Shown here: positions 1 through 8,095 of the stretch, in pieces
Layout: the number at the start of each line of letters is the position of its first letter
How positions within the stretch are numbered: position 1 is the first letter of the stretch
From: Microbispora triticiradicis
Lineage (GTDB): Bacteria > Actinomycetota > Actinomycetes > Streptosporangiales > Streptosporangiaceae
NCBI GenBank assembly: GCA_003260025.2
Contig: QFZU02000089.1
Span: 1-64,000 of the forward strand
Direction of reading: 5' to 3'
DNA length: 64,000 nucleotides
The notes under the pieces: generated by a model
Told to the model about the DNA's origin: nothing
The model's database searches: none
What the model saw: the letters and a program-made list of their open reading frames with translations, nothing else
Program-made: the position numbers and the translations under genes

Positions 1-301
1 TCGCCACCGTCTGCCGATGCTCGATCACCACACCCTTCGGCCGCCCCGTCGACCCCGACGTATAAATCACATACGCCGCATCCGAAGGCTGCACTTCCAC
101 GCCCAACCGGCCATGGAACCCGTCACCGGCCGTACCGAGCACGGCACCGACGTCGACGACCTGTACCCCGGCCGAACCGGCCGTGCCCGCGGAACCGGCC
201 AGGGGGTTGTGGTCGGGTGTGGTCACCAGCACGGCCGCCTCGCTGTCGGCCAGCAGATAGGCCACCCAGCCCCGACGGATGGACCGGTCAGCAAGCCACC
301 G
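1..301 (-). pseudogene. Fragment of an NRPS adenylation domain, cut by the window edge
   Basis: Read on the minus strand with codons starting at 301, 298 and so on, this is the middle of an amino-acid adenylation domain. It contains a [15 protein letters not shown]-like stretch (normally just after motif A2) and a clear A3 core, [11 protein letters not shown], at about 80-45. An in-frame TGA at 304-302 lies directly upstream, and about 100 residues of A-domain N-terminus (A1, A2) are absent. The fragment is in a different frame from the condensation-domain gene that runs into it. Codons such as att, tat and acg are less GC-rich than in the neighbours. This is either a real deletion/fusion scar or a misjoined assembly at an NRPS repeat. 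The domain family is certain; its status is not. Confidence 0.7.
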
Positions 302-1740
302 TCACCCAACGCACCAAGGACCGACTTCTCGGCCTCGTCCAGCACGTCGAGCTCCGCGAGAGGCCCGTCCAGGCCTTCGGTGAGCACGCGCAGCGCCACG
401 CCGAAGCGACCGGCGAGCAGCCGGGCGGTCTCGGCGTCGAACAGGTCGGCGTCGTAGCCGAGGAACCCGGTGACTCGGTCGCCCGTCAGCCACAGGTACA
501 CCTCGACGTCGTACTGGATCGCGGCGGGCGCCATCGTCAGCGGCCGTACGGGCCGTCCGTCCAGGTGGAACTCGGGCAGGCCGTCCTGGAGGACGCACAT
601 CACCCGGAACAGCCGGTCGCCGCCGGTCCCCGCCGCCGCGGCGACCGTCTCCAGGGGGACGTGCGCGTGCGCGTACGCGCCGAGGCAGGTGTCGCGTACG
701 GCATCAAGGAGATCGCGGCCGGTCGCGGCGGCGGCGCTGTCGGTGCGCAGCGCGAGCATGTTGACCAGCGGGGCGATGGCTCCCGGTGCGCGGTGCCGCT
801 CGACGGTCGCGATCGGCGCCCCGATCGTCACGTCGGGCTCCCCGGTCGTCCTCGCCAGCGTCAGGTGCAGGGCGGCGAGCAGCATCATGAACGGGGTGAC
901 CCGCTCGCGTTCGGCGACCTCCAGGGCGTGCCGTACGGCGGCCGCGTCCAGCGACACCGGGACCGCGGCCGAGCGGAAGCGCGGCCTGACGGGTCGCGGC
1001 AGGTCGGCCGGGAGGTCGAGCGGAGGCGCGTCGCACAGCCGCTCACGCCAGTAGGCGAGGTCGGCCTCGGTGACCGGCGTGCCCCCGGTGGGCGGGGAGG
1101 CCGCGCCGGGCAGGGCTCTACCGGAGTAGAGGGTGGTCAGTTCGGCGAGGAAGACGCCCAGCGACCAGCCGTCGCAGATGAGATGGTGGGCCACGACCTG
1201 CAGGAGCGTCTCATCGGGACCGAGCGACCAGACGGCGACCCGCCACAGCGGGCCGGTGGCCGGGTCCATGGGCCGGGCGGCGAAGTCCTCGGCCCGGGCC
1301 AGCGCCGCCTCGCGCCGATCGCCTTCCGGCAGGTGTGCGAGGTCGGCGAACTCGGGCTCCGGCACGGCGTACGGCCCGGTGACGGAATCGACGGCCGGAT
1401 CGGCGGCAGGGTCGACGGCAGACCCGACGGCGGGCTCGACGGGCTCGACGACGCACCTCGGCGGCTCCTCGCGCGGGAACCGGGCACGCAGCAGCGGGTG
1501 GCGCTCGGCCATCCGGGCGAGCGCCGACCGCAGGCGGCCGCGGTCCACCGGCCCGGCCACGGACGCCACGAACGACAGGATGTTCACCGCGGTGCCCGGG
1601 TGAAGCTGCTCGAAGAGCAGCAGCCCCGTCTGCGCGGGGCTGACGGCCGGTTCCCCGGCGTCGGCGGCAGCGGCGGACGGGGCCGCGGACGCCCGGTCCC
1701 GCCAACGCCTGACCAGGTCCCGGCCCGCGTGTTCGCTCAC
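223..1740 (-). CDS. Stand-alone NRPS condensation domain protein (C-terminally disrupted)
   Basis: The 505-residue product is a condensation domain. It would form an amide bond between an upstream carrier-bound acyl or aminoacyl group and a downstream carrier-bound amine. The catalytic HHxxxDG motif is intact (HHLICDG, residues 185-191), and the C-terminal lobe is recognisable up to about residue 485. The last 20 residues are out of register with any NRPS sequence: the frame runs into the neighbouring adenylation fragment and stops at 223. The natural gene was therefore probably C-A or longer. The start ATG overlaps the stop of the acyl-AMP ligase gene (ATGA), so translation is coupled and the acyl-ACP is the likely donor. 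Residues 95-125 carry a Val-Asp-Pro-Ala-rich repeat expansion. Confidence 0.85.
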   Translation of the reverse strand: MSEHAGRDLVRRWRDRASAAPSAAAADAGEPAVSPAQTGLLLFEQLHPGTAVNILSFVASVAGPVDRGRLRSALARMAERHPLLRARFPREEPPRCVVEPVEPAVGSAVDPAADPAVDSVTGPYAVPEPEFADLAHLPEGDRREAALARAEDFAARPMDPATGPLWRVAVWSLGPDETLLQVVAHHLICDGWSLGVFLAELTTLYSGRALPGAASPPTGGTPVTEADLAYWRERLCDAPPLDLPADLPRPVRPRFRSAAVPVSLDAAAVRHALEVAERERVTPFMMLLAALHLTLARTTGEPDVTIGAPIATVERHRAPGAIAPLVNMLALRTDSAAAATGRDLLDAVRDTCLGAYAHAHVPLETVAAAAGTGGDRLFRVMCVLQDGLPEFHLDGRPVRPLTMAPAAIQYDVEVYLWLTGDRVTGFLGYDADLFDAETARLLAGRFGVALRVLTEGLDGPLAELDVLDEAEKSVLGALGDGGLLTGPSVGAGWPICWPTARRPCW

Positions 1741-3632
1741 CGCGACTCACCGGCCTCCGCGGTCAGCGCCGCGATGCGGGCCGCGACCTGGGCGCCGGAG
1801 ACGCCCCGCTCGCTCCAGTCGGCCATGAGCCGGGCCGTGACCTCGCGGGGCGACTGGGCCGCCAGCACGACCTCGATCGGCACGGGCAGCGCGAGCGCGT
1901 CCTCCAGGATCGCCGCGATCTCGGCGACGCGGACGGAGTCGCCGCCGATGCTGCTCAGGTTCTGCGTCGGCGCGCACTCGCCCACCTCGCACACCGCCGC
2001 GAACACGCCGGCGAGGAACCGCTCCACGGGCACCGCGCGGTCGCCGATCACCTCTCCCCTGAGCTCACCGGCCGCATAGCGGGTGCGGGCCAGCGAGCGC
2101 TGGACCTTGCCGCTGGTCGTACGGGGGATGGCGCCGGGCGGGCAGACCACGACGATGTCCACCCGGGCACCGGTGGCGGCCAGCACCCTGGTTTTGAGGT
2201 CAGCGGCGATCTCGGCCCGGTCGACGTCCGCGCCGGCCCTGGCGAGCTCGACGGCCAGCACGATCTCCTCGCCCCCGGCGCGCTCCACCATGAACGCCGC
2301 CGCCGTCGGCCGCAACGCGGGATGCCCGTCGACCGCCGCTGACTCCAGGTCGTGGGCGTGGAAGTTCACGCCGCTCTGGATGAGCACGTCCTTGGACCGG
2401 CCGGTGACGAACAGGTGCCCGTCGCGCAGGTAGCCCAGGTCGCCGGTGCGCAGGTAGCGCTCGCCGTCGAGTTCGCCGAACGAACGGTCGTCGGAGTCGT
2501 TCCAGTAGCCGCGGCAGACGCTCGGCCCCCGGACCCAGATCTCGCCGTTCTCCCCGTCCGCCGCCGGGGTTCCGTCGTCCACGACCACCACGGAGTGTCC
2601 GTCGACGGCCGGGCCGCAGTCCACCCGTCCGTCCTCGGCGACGCCGTCCTCCGGCGAGAAGTGCCGCCCGGTGACGATCAGGGTGGCCTCCGCCAGGCCG
2701 TAGCAGGGCAGGAACGCCTCCGGCCGGAACCCGTTGCCGGCGAAGCGCTCGGCGAAGGCCCGGAGCGTGCCCGGGCGGATCGGCTCCGCGCCGTTGAACG
2801 CCAGCCGCCACTGGCTGAGGTCCAGCCCGGACAGGTCCGCGCCGCGGGCACGGCGCACGCACAGGTCGTAGGCGAAATTCGGCCCGCCGGTGTGCGTGAC
2901 ACCCATTTCCGAGATCTGCCGCAACCAGTCGAGCGGTTGCCGGAGGAAATGCACGGGCGACATCAGCCGGACCGGAAATCCGCCGTACCCGGGCGTCAGA
3001 ATGCAACCGATCAGACCCATGTCGTGGTACGGCGGAAGCCATGAGATAACCCGGATGTCCCGATCGACGCGAAATACGTCGCTGATCGCCCGGATATTCG
3101 CGACGAGATTGGCGTGGTCGAGGACGACGCCCTTCGGCTGCCCGGTGCTGCCGGAGGTGTACTGCACCAGCGCCACGTCGTGCGGCCGCGGCAGGACCTT
3201 CGGCTCCACCGGCTCGCCCGCCTCGGAGATCACCGGCGGCAGCGGCACGTCGCCCACGGGGATGAGCGCCAGGATCGCCGGGTCGGCCAGCAGCGACGTC
3301 GCGCCGGAGTCGGCGAGGATCCGGGCGAAGCGCTGCGCGATCCGGTCGGCGGCGCCCATCAGCGGCGGGTACGTCGGCACCGCGGGCACCCCGGCCAGGA
3401 AGCAGGCCCAGACGGCGGCCACGAGGTCCAGGCCGGGCGGGTACAGCAGCAGCGCCGGCCCCTCCTTGGGCAGCTGCCCGGCCAGGCCGCAGGCCCGCCG
3501 CCACAGCTCGCCGTAGGTGATCGAGTCGATGCGGCCGTCCTCGTGCAGGTACTCGTACGCCACCTGGGCGGGGCGTGCCGCGACGTGGTCGGCCAGGACG
3601 TGGGCGAGCGTGCGATCGGCCGGAGTTGGCAT
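1737..3632 (-). CDS. Fatty-acyl-AMP ligase fused to an acyl carrier domain (FAAL-ACP)
   Basis: The 631-residue product activates a carboxylic acid as acyl-AMP and loads it on its own carrier domain. Adenylation motifs are YTSGSTGQPKG (from residue 158), the FAAL-typical LPPYHDMGLIG (199-209) and FNGAEPI. The carrier Ser is in IGGDS (Ser566). FAAL/long-chain ligase family members start lipopeptides or acylated peptides, so an acyl cap on the product is likely. An AAGGAG ribosome site precedes the ATG. The gene is first in a minus-strand operon, followed with a 4-bp overlap by the condensation protein, and diverges from the thioesterase-NRPS operon. Its promoter carries the shared phased repeats. 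Chain length of the acid cannot be read from the sequence. Confidence 0.92.
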   Translation of the reverse strand: MPTPADRTLAHVLADHVAARPAQVAYEYLHEDGRIDSITYGELWRRACGLAGQLPKEGPALLLYPPGLDLVAAVWACFLAGVPAVPTYPPLMGAADRIAQRFARILADSGATSLLADPAILALIPVGDVPLPPVISEAGEPVEPKVLPRPHDVALVQYTSGSTGQPKGVVLDHANLVANIRAISDVFRVDRDIRVISWLPPYHDMGLIGCILTPGYGGFPVRLMSPVHFLRQPLDWLRQISEMGVTHTGGPNFAYDLCVRRARGADLSGLDLSQWRLAFNGAEPIRPGTLRAFAERFAGNGFRPEAFLPCYGLAEATLIVTGRHFSPEDGVAEDGRVDCGPAVDGHSVVVVDDGTPAADGENGEIWVRGPSVCRGYWNDSDDRSFGELDGERYLRTGDLGYLRDGHLFVTGRSKDVLIQSGVNFHAHDLESAAVDGHPALRPTAAAFMVERAGGEEIVLAVELARAGADVDRAEIAADLKTRVLAATGARVDIVVVCPPGAIPRTTSGKVQRSLARTRYAAGELRGEVIGDRAVPVERFLAGVFAAVCEVGECAPTQNLSSIGGDSVRVAEIAAILEDALALPVPIEVVLAAQSPREVTARLMADWSERGVSGAQVAARIAALTAEAGESR

Positions 3633-3705
3633 CGCTGGGGCTCCTTCGCGTGGTGACTACGGCGGGCGAAGCCCGGCGCGGCATTACCGACGAGGCGGCG
3701 ATCAG

Positions 3706-3760
3706 AATGTAAGAAGGCCCGCTCTCGCCCGGTTCTCAGGCGTCTACCGGCGTTCTCTCA
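3706..3760 (-). promoter_or_regulatory. SARP-type promoter of the FAAL operon
   Basis: On the minus strand three related hexamers lie on one helix face: TGAGAG (3760-3755), TGAGAA (3738-3733) and CGAGAG (3727-3722), at 22- and 11-bp steps. After exactly 10 bp comes a -10 box, TACATT (3711-3706). No -35 hexamer is seen, as expected for activator-dependent SARP promoters. The same geometry recurs at seven other places in the window. Inference: binding site of the cluster SARP. Confidence 0.65.
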
Positions 3761-3776
3761 GTTTCCGAACGAATTC

Positions 3777-3806
3777 TTGACGGACCCCACGGCAAAGCTG
3801 TGCCAT
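3777..3806 (+). promoter_or_regulatory. Possible promoter of the thioesterase-NRPS operon
   Basis: TTGACG (3777-3782) is followed after 18 bp by TGCCAT (3801-3806), upstream of the thioesterase start. The -10 match is poor. The operon may instead share the phased repeats just to its left. Confidence 0.25.
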
Positions 3807-3856
3807 GAATTCGCGAATTACCCGCGGCGGGTTCCGATATTCCCACGGAGGTGTGC

Positions 3857-4639
3857 ATGGCCCGCATGAGATCATGCTGGTTGGCCTCGTTCGCCGATGT
3901 GCCGGATCCGGCGTGCGAGCTCGTGTGCTTTCCGTACGCCGGCGGCAGCGGGTCGGTGTTCCGGGGGTGGCAGCGCCACACCAGGAGCCTGCGCGTCACC
4001 GCCGCGTGCCTGCCGGGCCGGGAGGTGCGCCTCAGCGAACCGGCGATCCCGGACATCGACCGGCTGACCGACGCCCTGCTCACCGCGGTCACCCCGCTGA
4101 CCGATCGGCGCTACGCGTTCTTCGGCCACAGCATGGGCGCGCTGGTGGCCTTCGAGCTGACCCGGCGGATCCGCGACGCCGGCCTGCCGCTGCCCGCCGG
4201 GCTGTTCGTCGCGGGCCTGGAGGCGCCCCACCTGGTGCGGTTCGACCCCGCGCACGACCTGCCGCGCGACGAGCTCGTGGCGTGGCTCTACCAGGGCCAG
4301 GGCCTCGACGCCGAGGTGCTGGCCTATCCGGAGCTGATCGACCTGATGCTGCCGACGATCCGTGCCGACCTGGCGGTGGTCGAGAACTACCGCTTCCAGC
4401 CGCTCGCGCCGCTGCCGGTGCCGGTCCACGTCCTGCACGGCCGCGACGACGAAGTGGACGTCGCCGCGAGCGGCGCGTGGGCGGAGCTGACATCCGAGGA
4501 GTGCCGCGTGACGACGTTCGACGGCGGCCACTTCTTCGTCAGGGAGCACGAGGGCCGGATCGTCCGCCTCATCGAGGCGGCCCTGACCACGACGACGCCT
4601 GCCAGGGAAACCGGTGACATCGGGGGAATCGAACGATGA
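3857..4639 (+). CDS. Type II thioesterase (editing hydrolase)
   Basis: The 260-residue alpha/beta hydrolase belongs to the RifR/GrsT family. It removes wrong or stalled acyl groups from NRPS carrier domains in the cytosol. It has the family opening CFPYAGGSGSVFRGW, the nucleophile elbow GHSMG (Ser92), an acidic LHGRDDEVD segment and the late His in DGGHFFV (His225). ATG 3857 is preferred over GTG 3851 because GGAGGT lies just upstream at the proper distance, and the GTG would overlap it. The gene heads the plus-strand operon and overlaps the NRPS gene by ATGA. No integrated thioesterase domain is seen, which fits editing rather than release; release is assigned to the reductase domain downstream. 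Confidence 0.93.
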   Translation: MARMRSCWLASFADVPDPACELVCFPYAGGSGSVFRGWQRHTRSLRVTAACLPGREVRLSEPAIPDIDRLTDALLTAVTPLTDRRYAFFGHSMGALVAFELTRRIRDAGLPLPAGLFVAGLEAPHLVRFDPAHDLPRDELVAWLYQGQGLDAEVLAYPELIDLMLPTIRADLAVVENYRFQPLAPLPVPVHVLHGRDDEVDVAASGAWAELTSEECRVTTFDGGHFFVREHEGRIVRLIEAALTTTTPARETGDIGGIER

Positions 4640-7600
4640 CCAGCTCGTCCTACGTCGGCGCGGTCGGCAGCGGCCCCGAACGCGACTACGGCAACATGAT
4701 CATTCTGCCCGCCGCACCGTCCCAGCGGCAGCTGTGGTTCCTGTGCCAGTGGGACCCCGCCGCCAACGCCGCGTACAACGTCACCAGCGCGGTGCGGCTC
4801 ACCGGGCGGCTCGACCCGGTGCTGCTCCAGCGCGCGCTGAACCAGGTGGTCGCCCGGCACGAGAGCCTCCGCGCGGGGGTCGGGGTGGTCGACGGCGACC
4901 CCCGACAGGTCGTCGCGGTCGAGACGCTGGTGGCGCTGCCCACGGTCGACTGCTCGCACCTGTCTCCCGAGGCCGCCGAGGAGTACGTGCAGCGCGCGGC
5001 CGAGGAGCAGGCGAGCCTGCCGTTCGTCCTGGACGAGCCGCCGCTGCTGCGGGTGCTCCTGGTGCGGGAGGCCGCCGACCGGCACACCCTGATCGTGGTC
5101 ATCCACCACATCTGCTGCGACGGCTGGTCGATCGAGGTCTTCTACCGCGACCTGGCCGAGAGCTACCGCCGCCTGCTCGACGGCGAGGGCCCGGCTCCCG
5201 AGCTGCCCATCCAGTACGCCGACTACGTCGCCTGGCGGGAGGAGTCCCTCGCCGGCGAGCCGCTGCGCGACCTGGTTGCGCACTGGTGCGGAACGCTGTC
5301 GGGCGTCCAGCCGCTTCCGCTGCCCGTCGACCACTCCCGCCAGGCGCAGCGGCGCATGGCCGCGGCCCGGCTGGAGGAGACGCTGCCCGCCGACGAGGCG
5401 GCGGCGCTCGACGCCCTCGGCAGAGGCTGGGAGGCGACCCCGTTCATGCTCCTGCTCGCCGCGTTCAAGGTGACCCTCGCCCGCGTCACCGGGCAGCCGG
5501 ACGTCGCGGTCGGCACCCCGGTGGCCGGGCGGCACCACCCCGACGCCGAGGACGTCATCGGGTTCTTCGCCAACCCGCTCGTGCTGCGCACCCGCCTGCC
5601 GGAGGGCGCCGGCTTCGCCGACGCCGTGCGGGCCGTACGGAACACCTGCCTGGAGGCCTTCTCCCACCAGGAGATGCCGTTCGACCGGCTGGTGGAGGAG
5701 CTGCGCCTGCCGCGGGTGGTGGACCGCAACCCGCTGTTCGACGTGATGTTCTCCATGCAGAACACGCCCGGTGTCCTCGCGCGGCTGCCCGAGCTGACCA
5801 TGGTCCCGGTCGACCTCGCCGTCACGTCGGCCAAGTTCGACCTGTGGCTGACGGTCCTGCCGGACGGCGACGGACTGCGGCTGCGGCTCGACTACGACCG
5901 CGACCTGTACGACCCGGGCACGGCGCGGCTGCTGCTGGACGTCTACCGCGCGGTGCTGGCCGAGATCCGCCGCGACCCCGGCGTGCGCTGGGGCGCGCTG
6001 CCGCGCGCGGACGCCGGGGAGCGCGCGCTCGCCGAACGCCGGTCGCGCGAGGAGGCCCCCGCGCCGCCTGACGGCACCATCCTCGACGTGCTCGCCGGCC
6101 GCTCCTCCAGCCAGAGTCACGCGGTCCGCGCCGCCGACGCCGAGATGAGCCACGCCGACCTGCGTACGGCCGCCGCCGGACTGGCGGCACGGCTGCGGGC
6201 CGAGGGCGTCGGGCCGGGCGTCGTCGTCGCGACGCCGCCGCTGCCGTCGGCGGCGCTCCTCGTCGCGGCGCTGGCCGTCTTCGAGACGGGCGCGGTCCTC
6301 ACGTACGGCTCGCGCCACCCGCGCGCCGGGGCGTTCGTCACGTTCACGGCGGACGACTGGCTGGTGACCACCGGCCCCCGCTTCGACCCGGTGCCCTCCG
6401 GCTCGGCACGGGCCGGATCGCCCGCCTGGCAGGTGGACGACGGCGATCGCGACGGCCACCCGGTCGTCTTCTCCCACCGCGCGCTGGCCGCCGCGGCGAC
6501 GGCGGTGGCCGCGAGGCTGGGGCTCGGCCCGGACGACGAGGTCGTCCTCGTGCACGACGGAGGGCCGGTGGACCTGGCCGCCCTGCTCGCACCGCTGAGC
6601 GCCGGAGCCCGCGTGGTCCTCACGGACACACCCGGAGGCGGGACCGTGGTGGTCGCCGCGCCGCAGGTCTGGCGCCGGCTGCTGACCGAGGGGTACGCGC
6701 CGTCGCCGGACGCCCGGCTGGTCTGCGTGGGCCCGTTCGTCGCCGACGACCTGGCCGAGGCGCTCGGACGCACCGGGAACACCGTCTTCCTGGGCAGGCG
6801 GACGCCGCTGTCGGCGGCTCCGGTGAGCCTGTCCCGCCTGGGAGAGGGGTCCGGCCCGCCGCTCGCCGGGACCATCCGGCGGCTGCTCGACGAGACGGGC
6901 GAGCCGGTGCCCCCGGGCGTCGTCGGCGAGCTGTGGCTGTCGGGTCCCGCCGTCGTGGGCCCGACCACGACGGGTTCGGGCGCGATGGGTTCGGGCGCGA
7001 TGGGTTCGGGCGCGATGGGTTCGGGCGCGATGGGTTCGGGCGCGGTGGCGACCGGCGAGCGCTACCGGTGCACCCCCTCCGGTGAGCTGCGCTTCGCGGG
7101 CTACGCCGACGGCCGCCTGACCCTGGGCGACCACGTCGTGCGGCCGGACCGGATCGAACGGCGGCTGACCGAGGTCGAGGGGGTGCGCGAGGCCGCCGTC
7201 GTGCCCGGGGAGACCGGAGCCGGGCCGCGGCTCGTCGGCTGGCTGGTGCCCGCCGACCCGCAGGCGGCCGCCTCACCCCGGTCGCGCGAGGCCCTCGTGG
7301 CCACTGTGCGGGAGGCCCTGGCGAACGCGCGCGACCGGGTCCGTACGGGATCCGAGGAGCCCGGGACGCCCGCCGCGTTCGGCGTGCTGCGCGAACTGCC
7401 CCGGCTGCCGGACGGCGGGGTCGACCGGGCGGCGCTCACCGCGATGTGCGGGGAGGCGCTGCGGGAGGGCATCGACGAGACCCCGCCGCGCAACCGCCTG
7501 GAGCGCGCGATCATCTCCATCTTCCGGGACGTGCTGCCGGTGCCGGAGTTCGGCGTCCACGCCGACTTCTTCGCCCTGGGCGGGCACTCCGTGCTCGCCG

Positions 7601-7815
7601 CCAAGGTCATCGGCCGCGTACGGGACCAGCTCGGCGTGCTCGTCCCGGTGCGCGACTTCTTCCGCAGGGCGACCGTGGCCGGTCTCGCGGAGGCCGTCGC
7701 GGCGGTGGAGGAGGAGCGTGCCCGCGCGGCCGCCGACGCCTCGTCCGCCGCGTACGGCGGGCTCGCCGAACTGTCCGACGCCGAGATCGACCAGCTGCTC
7801 CGCCGGCTCGGATGA
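4636..7815 (+). CDS. NRPS module C-A(degenerate)-PCP
   Basis: The 1059-residue protein has a complete condensation domain (HHICCDG, residues 157-163), an adenylation-like region (about 470-930) and a peptidyl carrier domain with an intact site LGGHS (Ser985). The A region has lost its catalytic motifs: the A3 loop is reduced to DRDGHPVVFSHRAL near 604, no YGPTE is present, A7/A8 are unrecognisable, and the A10 lysine is Gly (LPDGGVDRAAL, Gly928). It should not adenylate. Its PCP is therefore probably loaded in trans, most simply by the PCP-less A-domain protein downstream. Residues about 779-804 are five GSGAM/V repeats. It is coupled to the thioesterase by ATGA and followed by MbtH. Confidence 0.92.
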   Translation: MTSSSYVGAVGSGPERDYGNMIILPAAPSQRQLWFLCQWDPAANAAYNVTSAVRLTGRLDPVLLQRALNQVVARHESLRAGVGVVDGDPRQVVAVETLVALPTVDCSHLSPEAAEEYVQRAAEEQASLPFVLDEPPLLRVLLVREAADRHTLIVVIHHICCDGWSIEVFYRDLAESYRRLLDGEGPAPELPIQYADYVAWREESLAGEPLRDLVAHWCGTLSGVQPLPLPVDHSRQAQRRMAAARLEETLPADEAAALDALGRGWEATPFMLLLAAFKVTLARVTGQPDVAVGTPVAGRHHPDAEDVIGFFANPLVLRTRLPEGAGFADAVRAVRNTCLEAFSHQEMPFDRLVEELRLPRVVDRNPLFDVMFSMQNTPGVLARLPELTMVPVDLAVTSAKFDLWLTVLPDGDGLRLRLDYDRDLYDPGTARLLLDVYRAVLAEIRRDPGVRWGALPRADAGERALAERRSREEAPAPPDGTILDVLAGRSSSQSHAVRAADAEMSHADLRTAAAGLAARLRAEGVGPGVVVATPPLPSAALLVAALAVFETGAVLTYGSRHPRAGAFVTFTADDWLVTTGPRFDPVPSGSARAGSPAWQVDDGDRDGHPVVFSHRALAAAATAVAARLGLGPDDEVVLVHDGGPVDLAALLAPLSAGARVVLTDTPGGGTVVVAAPQVWRRLLTEGYAPSPDARLVCVGPFVADDLAEALGRTGNTVFLGRRTPLSAAPVSLSRLGEGSGPPLAGTIRRLLDETGEPVPPGVVGELWLSGPAVVGPTTTGSGAMGSGAMGSGAMGSGAMGSGAVATGERYRCTPSGELRFAGYADGRLTLGDHVVRPDRIERRLTEVEGVREAAVVPGETGAGPRLVGWLVPADPQAAASPRSREALVATVREALANARDRVRTGSEEPGTPAAFGVLRELPRLPDGGVDRAALTAMCGEALREGIDETPPRNRLERAIISIFRDVLPVPEFGVHADFFALGGHSVLAAKVIGRVRDQLGVLVPVRDFFRRATVAGLAEAVAAVEEERARAAADASSAAYGGLAELSDAEIDQLLRRLG
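6972..7046 (+). repeat. Five in-frame 15-bp tandem repeats inside the NRPS gene
   Basis: The unit gggttcgggcgcgat occurs five times without interruption (last copy gcggt) and encodes Gly-Ser-Gly-Ala-Met/Val. It sits where A-domain motifs A6-A7 should be and looks like a slippage expansion in a region no longer under constraint. Confidence 0.9.
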
Positions 7816-7858
7816 CCCGGGCCGCCACCGAACAACCACCCAACTCAAGGAGTCCCTC

Positions 7859-8059
7859 ATGGGCATCGATGACCCCGAGACCGTCTTCCAGGTCGTCCTC
7901 AACGACGAGGAGCAGTACTCCATCTGGTTCGCCGACCGGCCCGTACCGCCCGGCTGGGCCGGCGTCGGCGTCACGGGCCGCAAGCAGGAGTGCCTGGACC
8001 ACATCGAGAAAGTCTGGGTCGACATGCGCCCCCGGTCGCTGCGCGAGCACGCCGCCTGA
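7859..8059 (+). CDS. MbtH-like protein
   Basis: The 66-residue protein belongs to the MbtH family of small chaperone-like partners that bind adenylation domains and allow their folding or activity. It shows the family marks NDEEQYSIW, PPGW and the ending VWVDMRPRSLRE. The ATG at 7859 has an AAGGAG site six bases upstream. It lies between two NRPS genes, so its clients are probably the two intact A domains of this cluster. Confidence 0.96.
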   Translation: MGIDDPETVFQVVLNDEEQYSIWFADRPVPPGWAGVGVTGRKQECLDHIEKVWVDMRPRSLREHAA

Positions 8060-8095
8060 CCCCCCGATTCACATCCACCGACAGGAGTGCGACAC

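Noticed and set aside
6972-7046. Tandem array resembling a CRISPR or noncoding minisatellite
   Set aside because: The 15-bp units are in frame inside an NRPS gene with no spacers; it is a coding slippage repeat.
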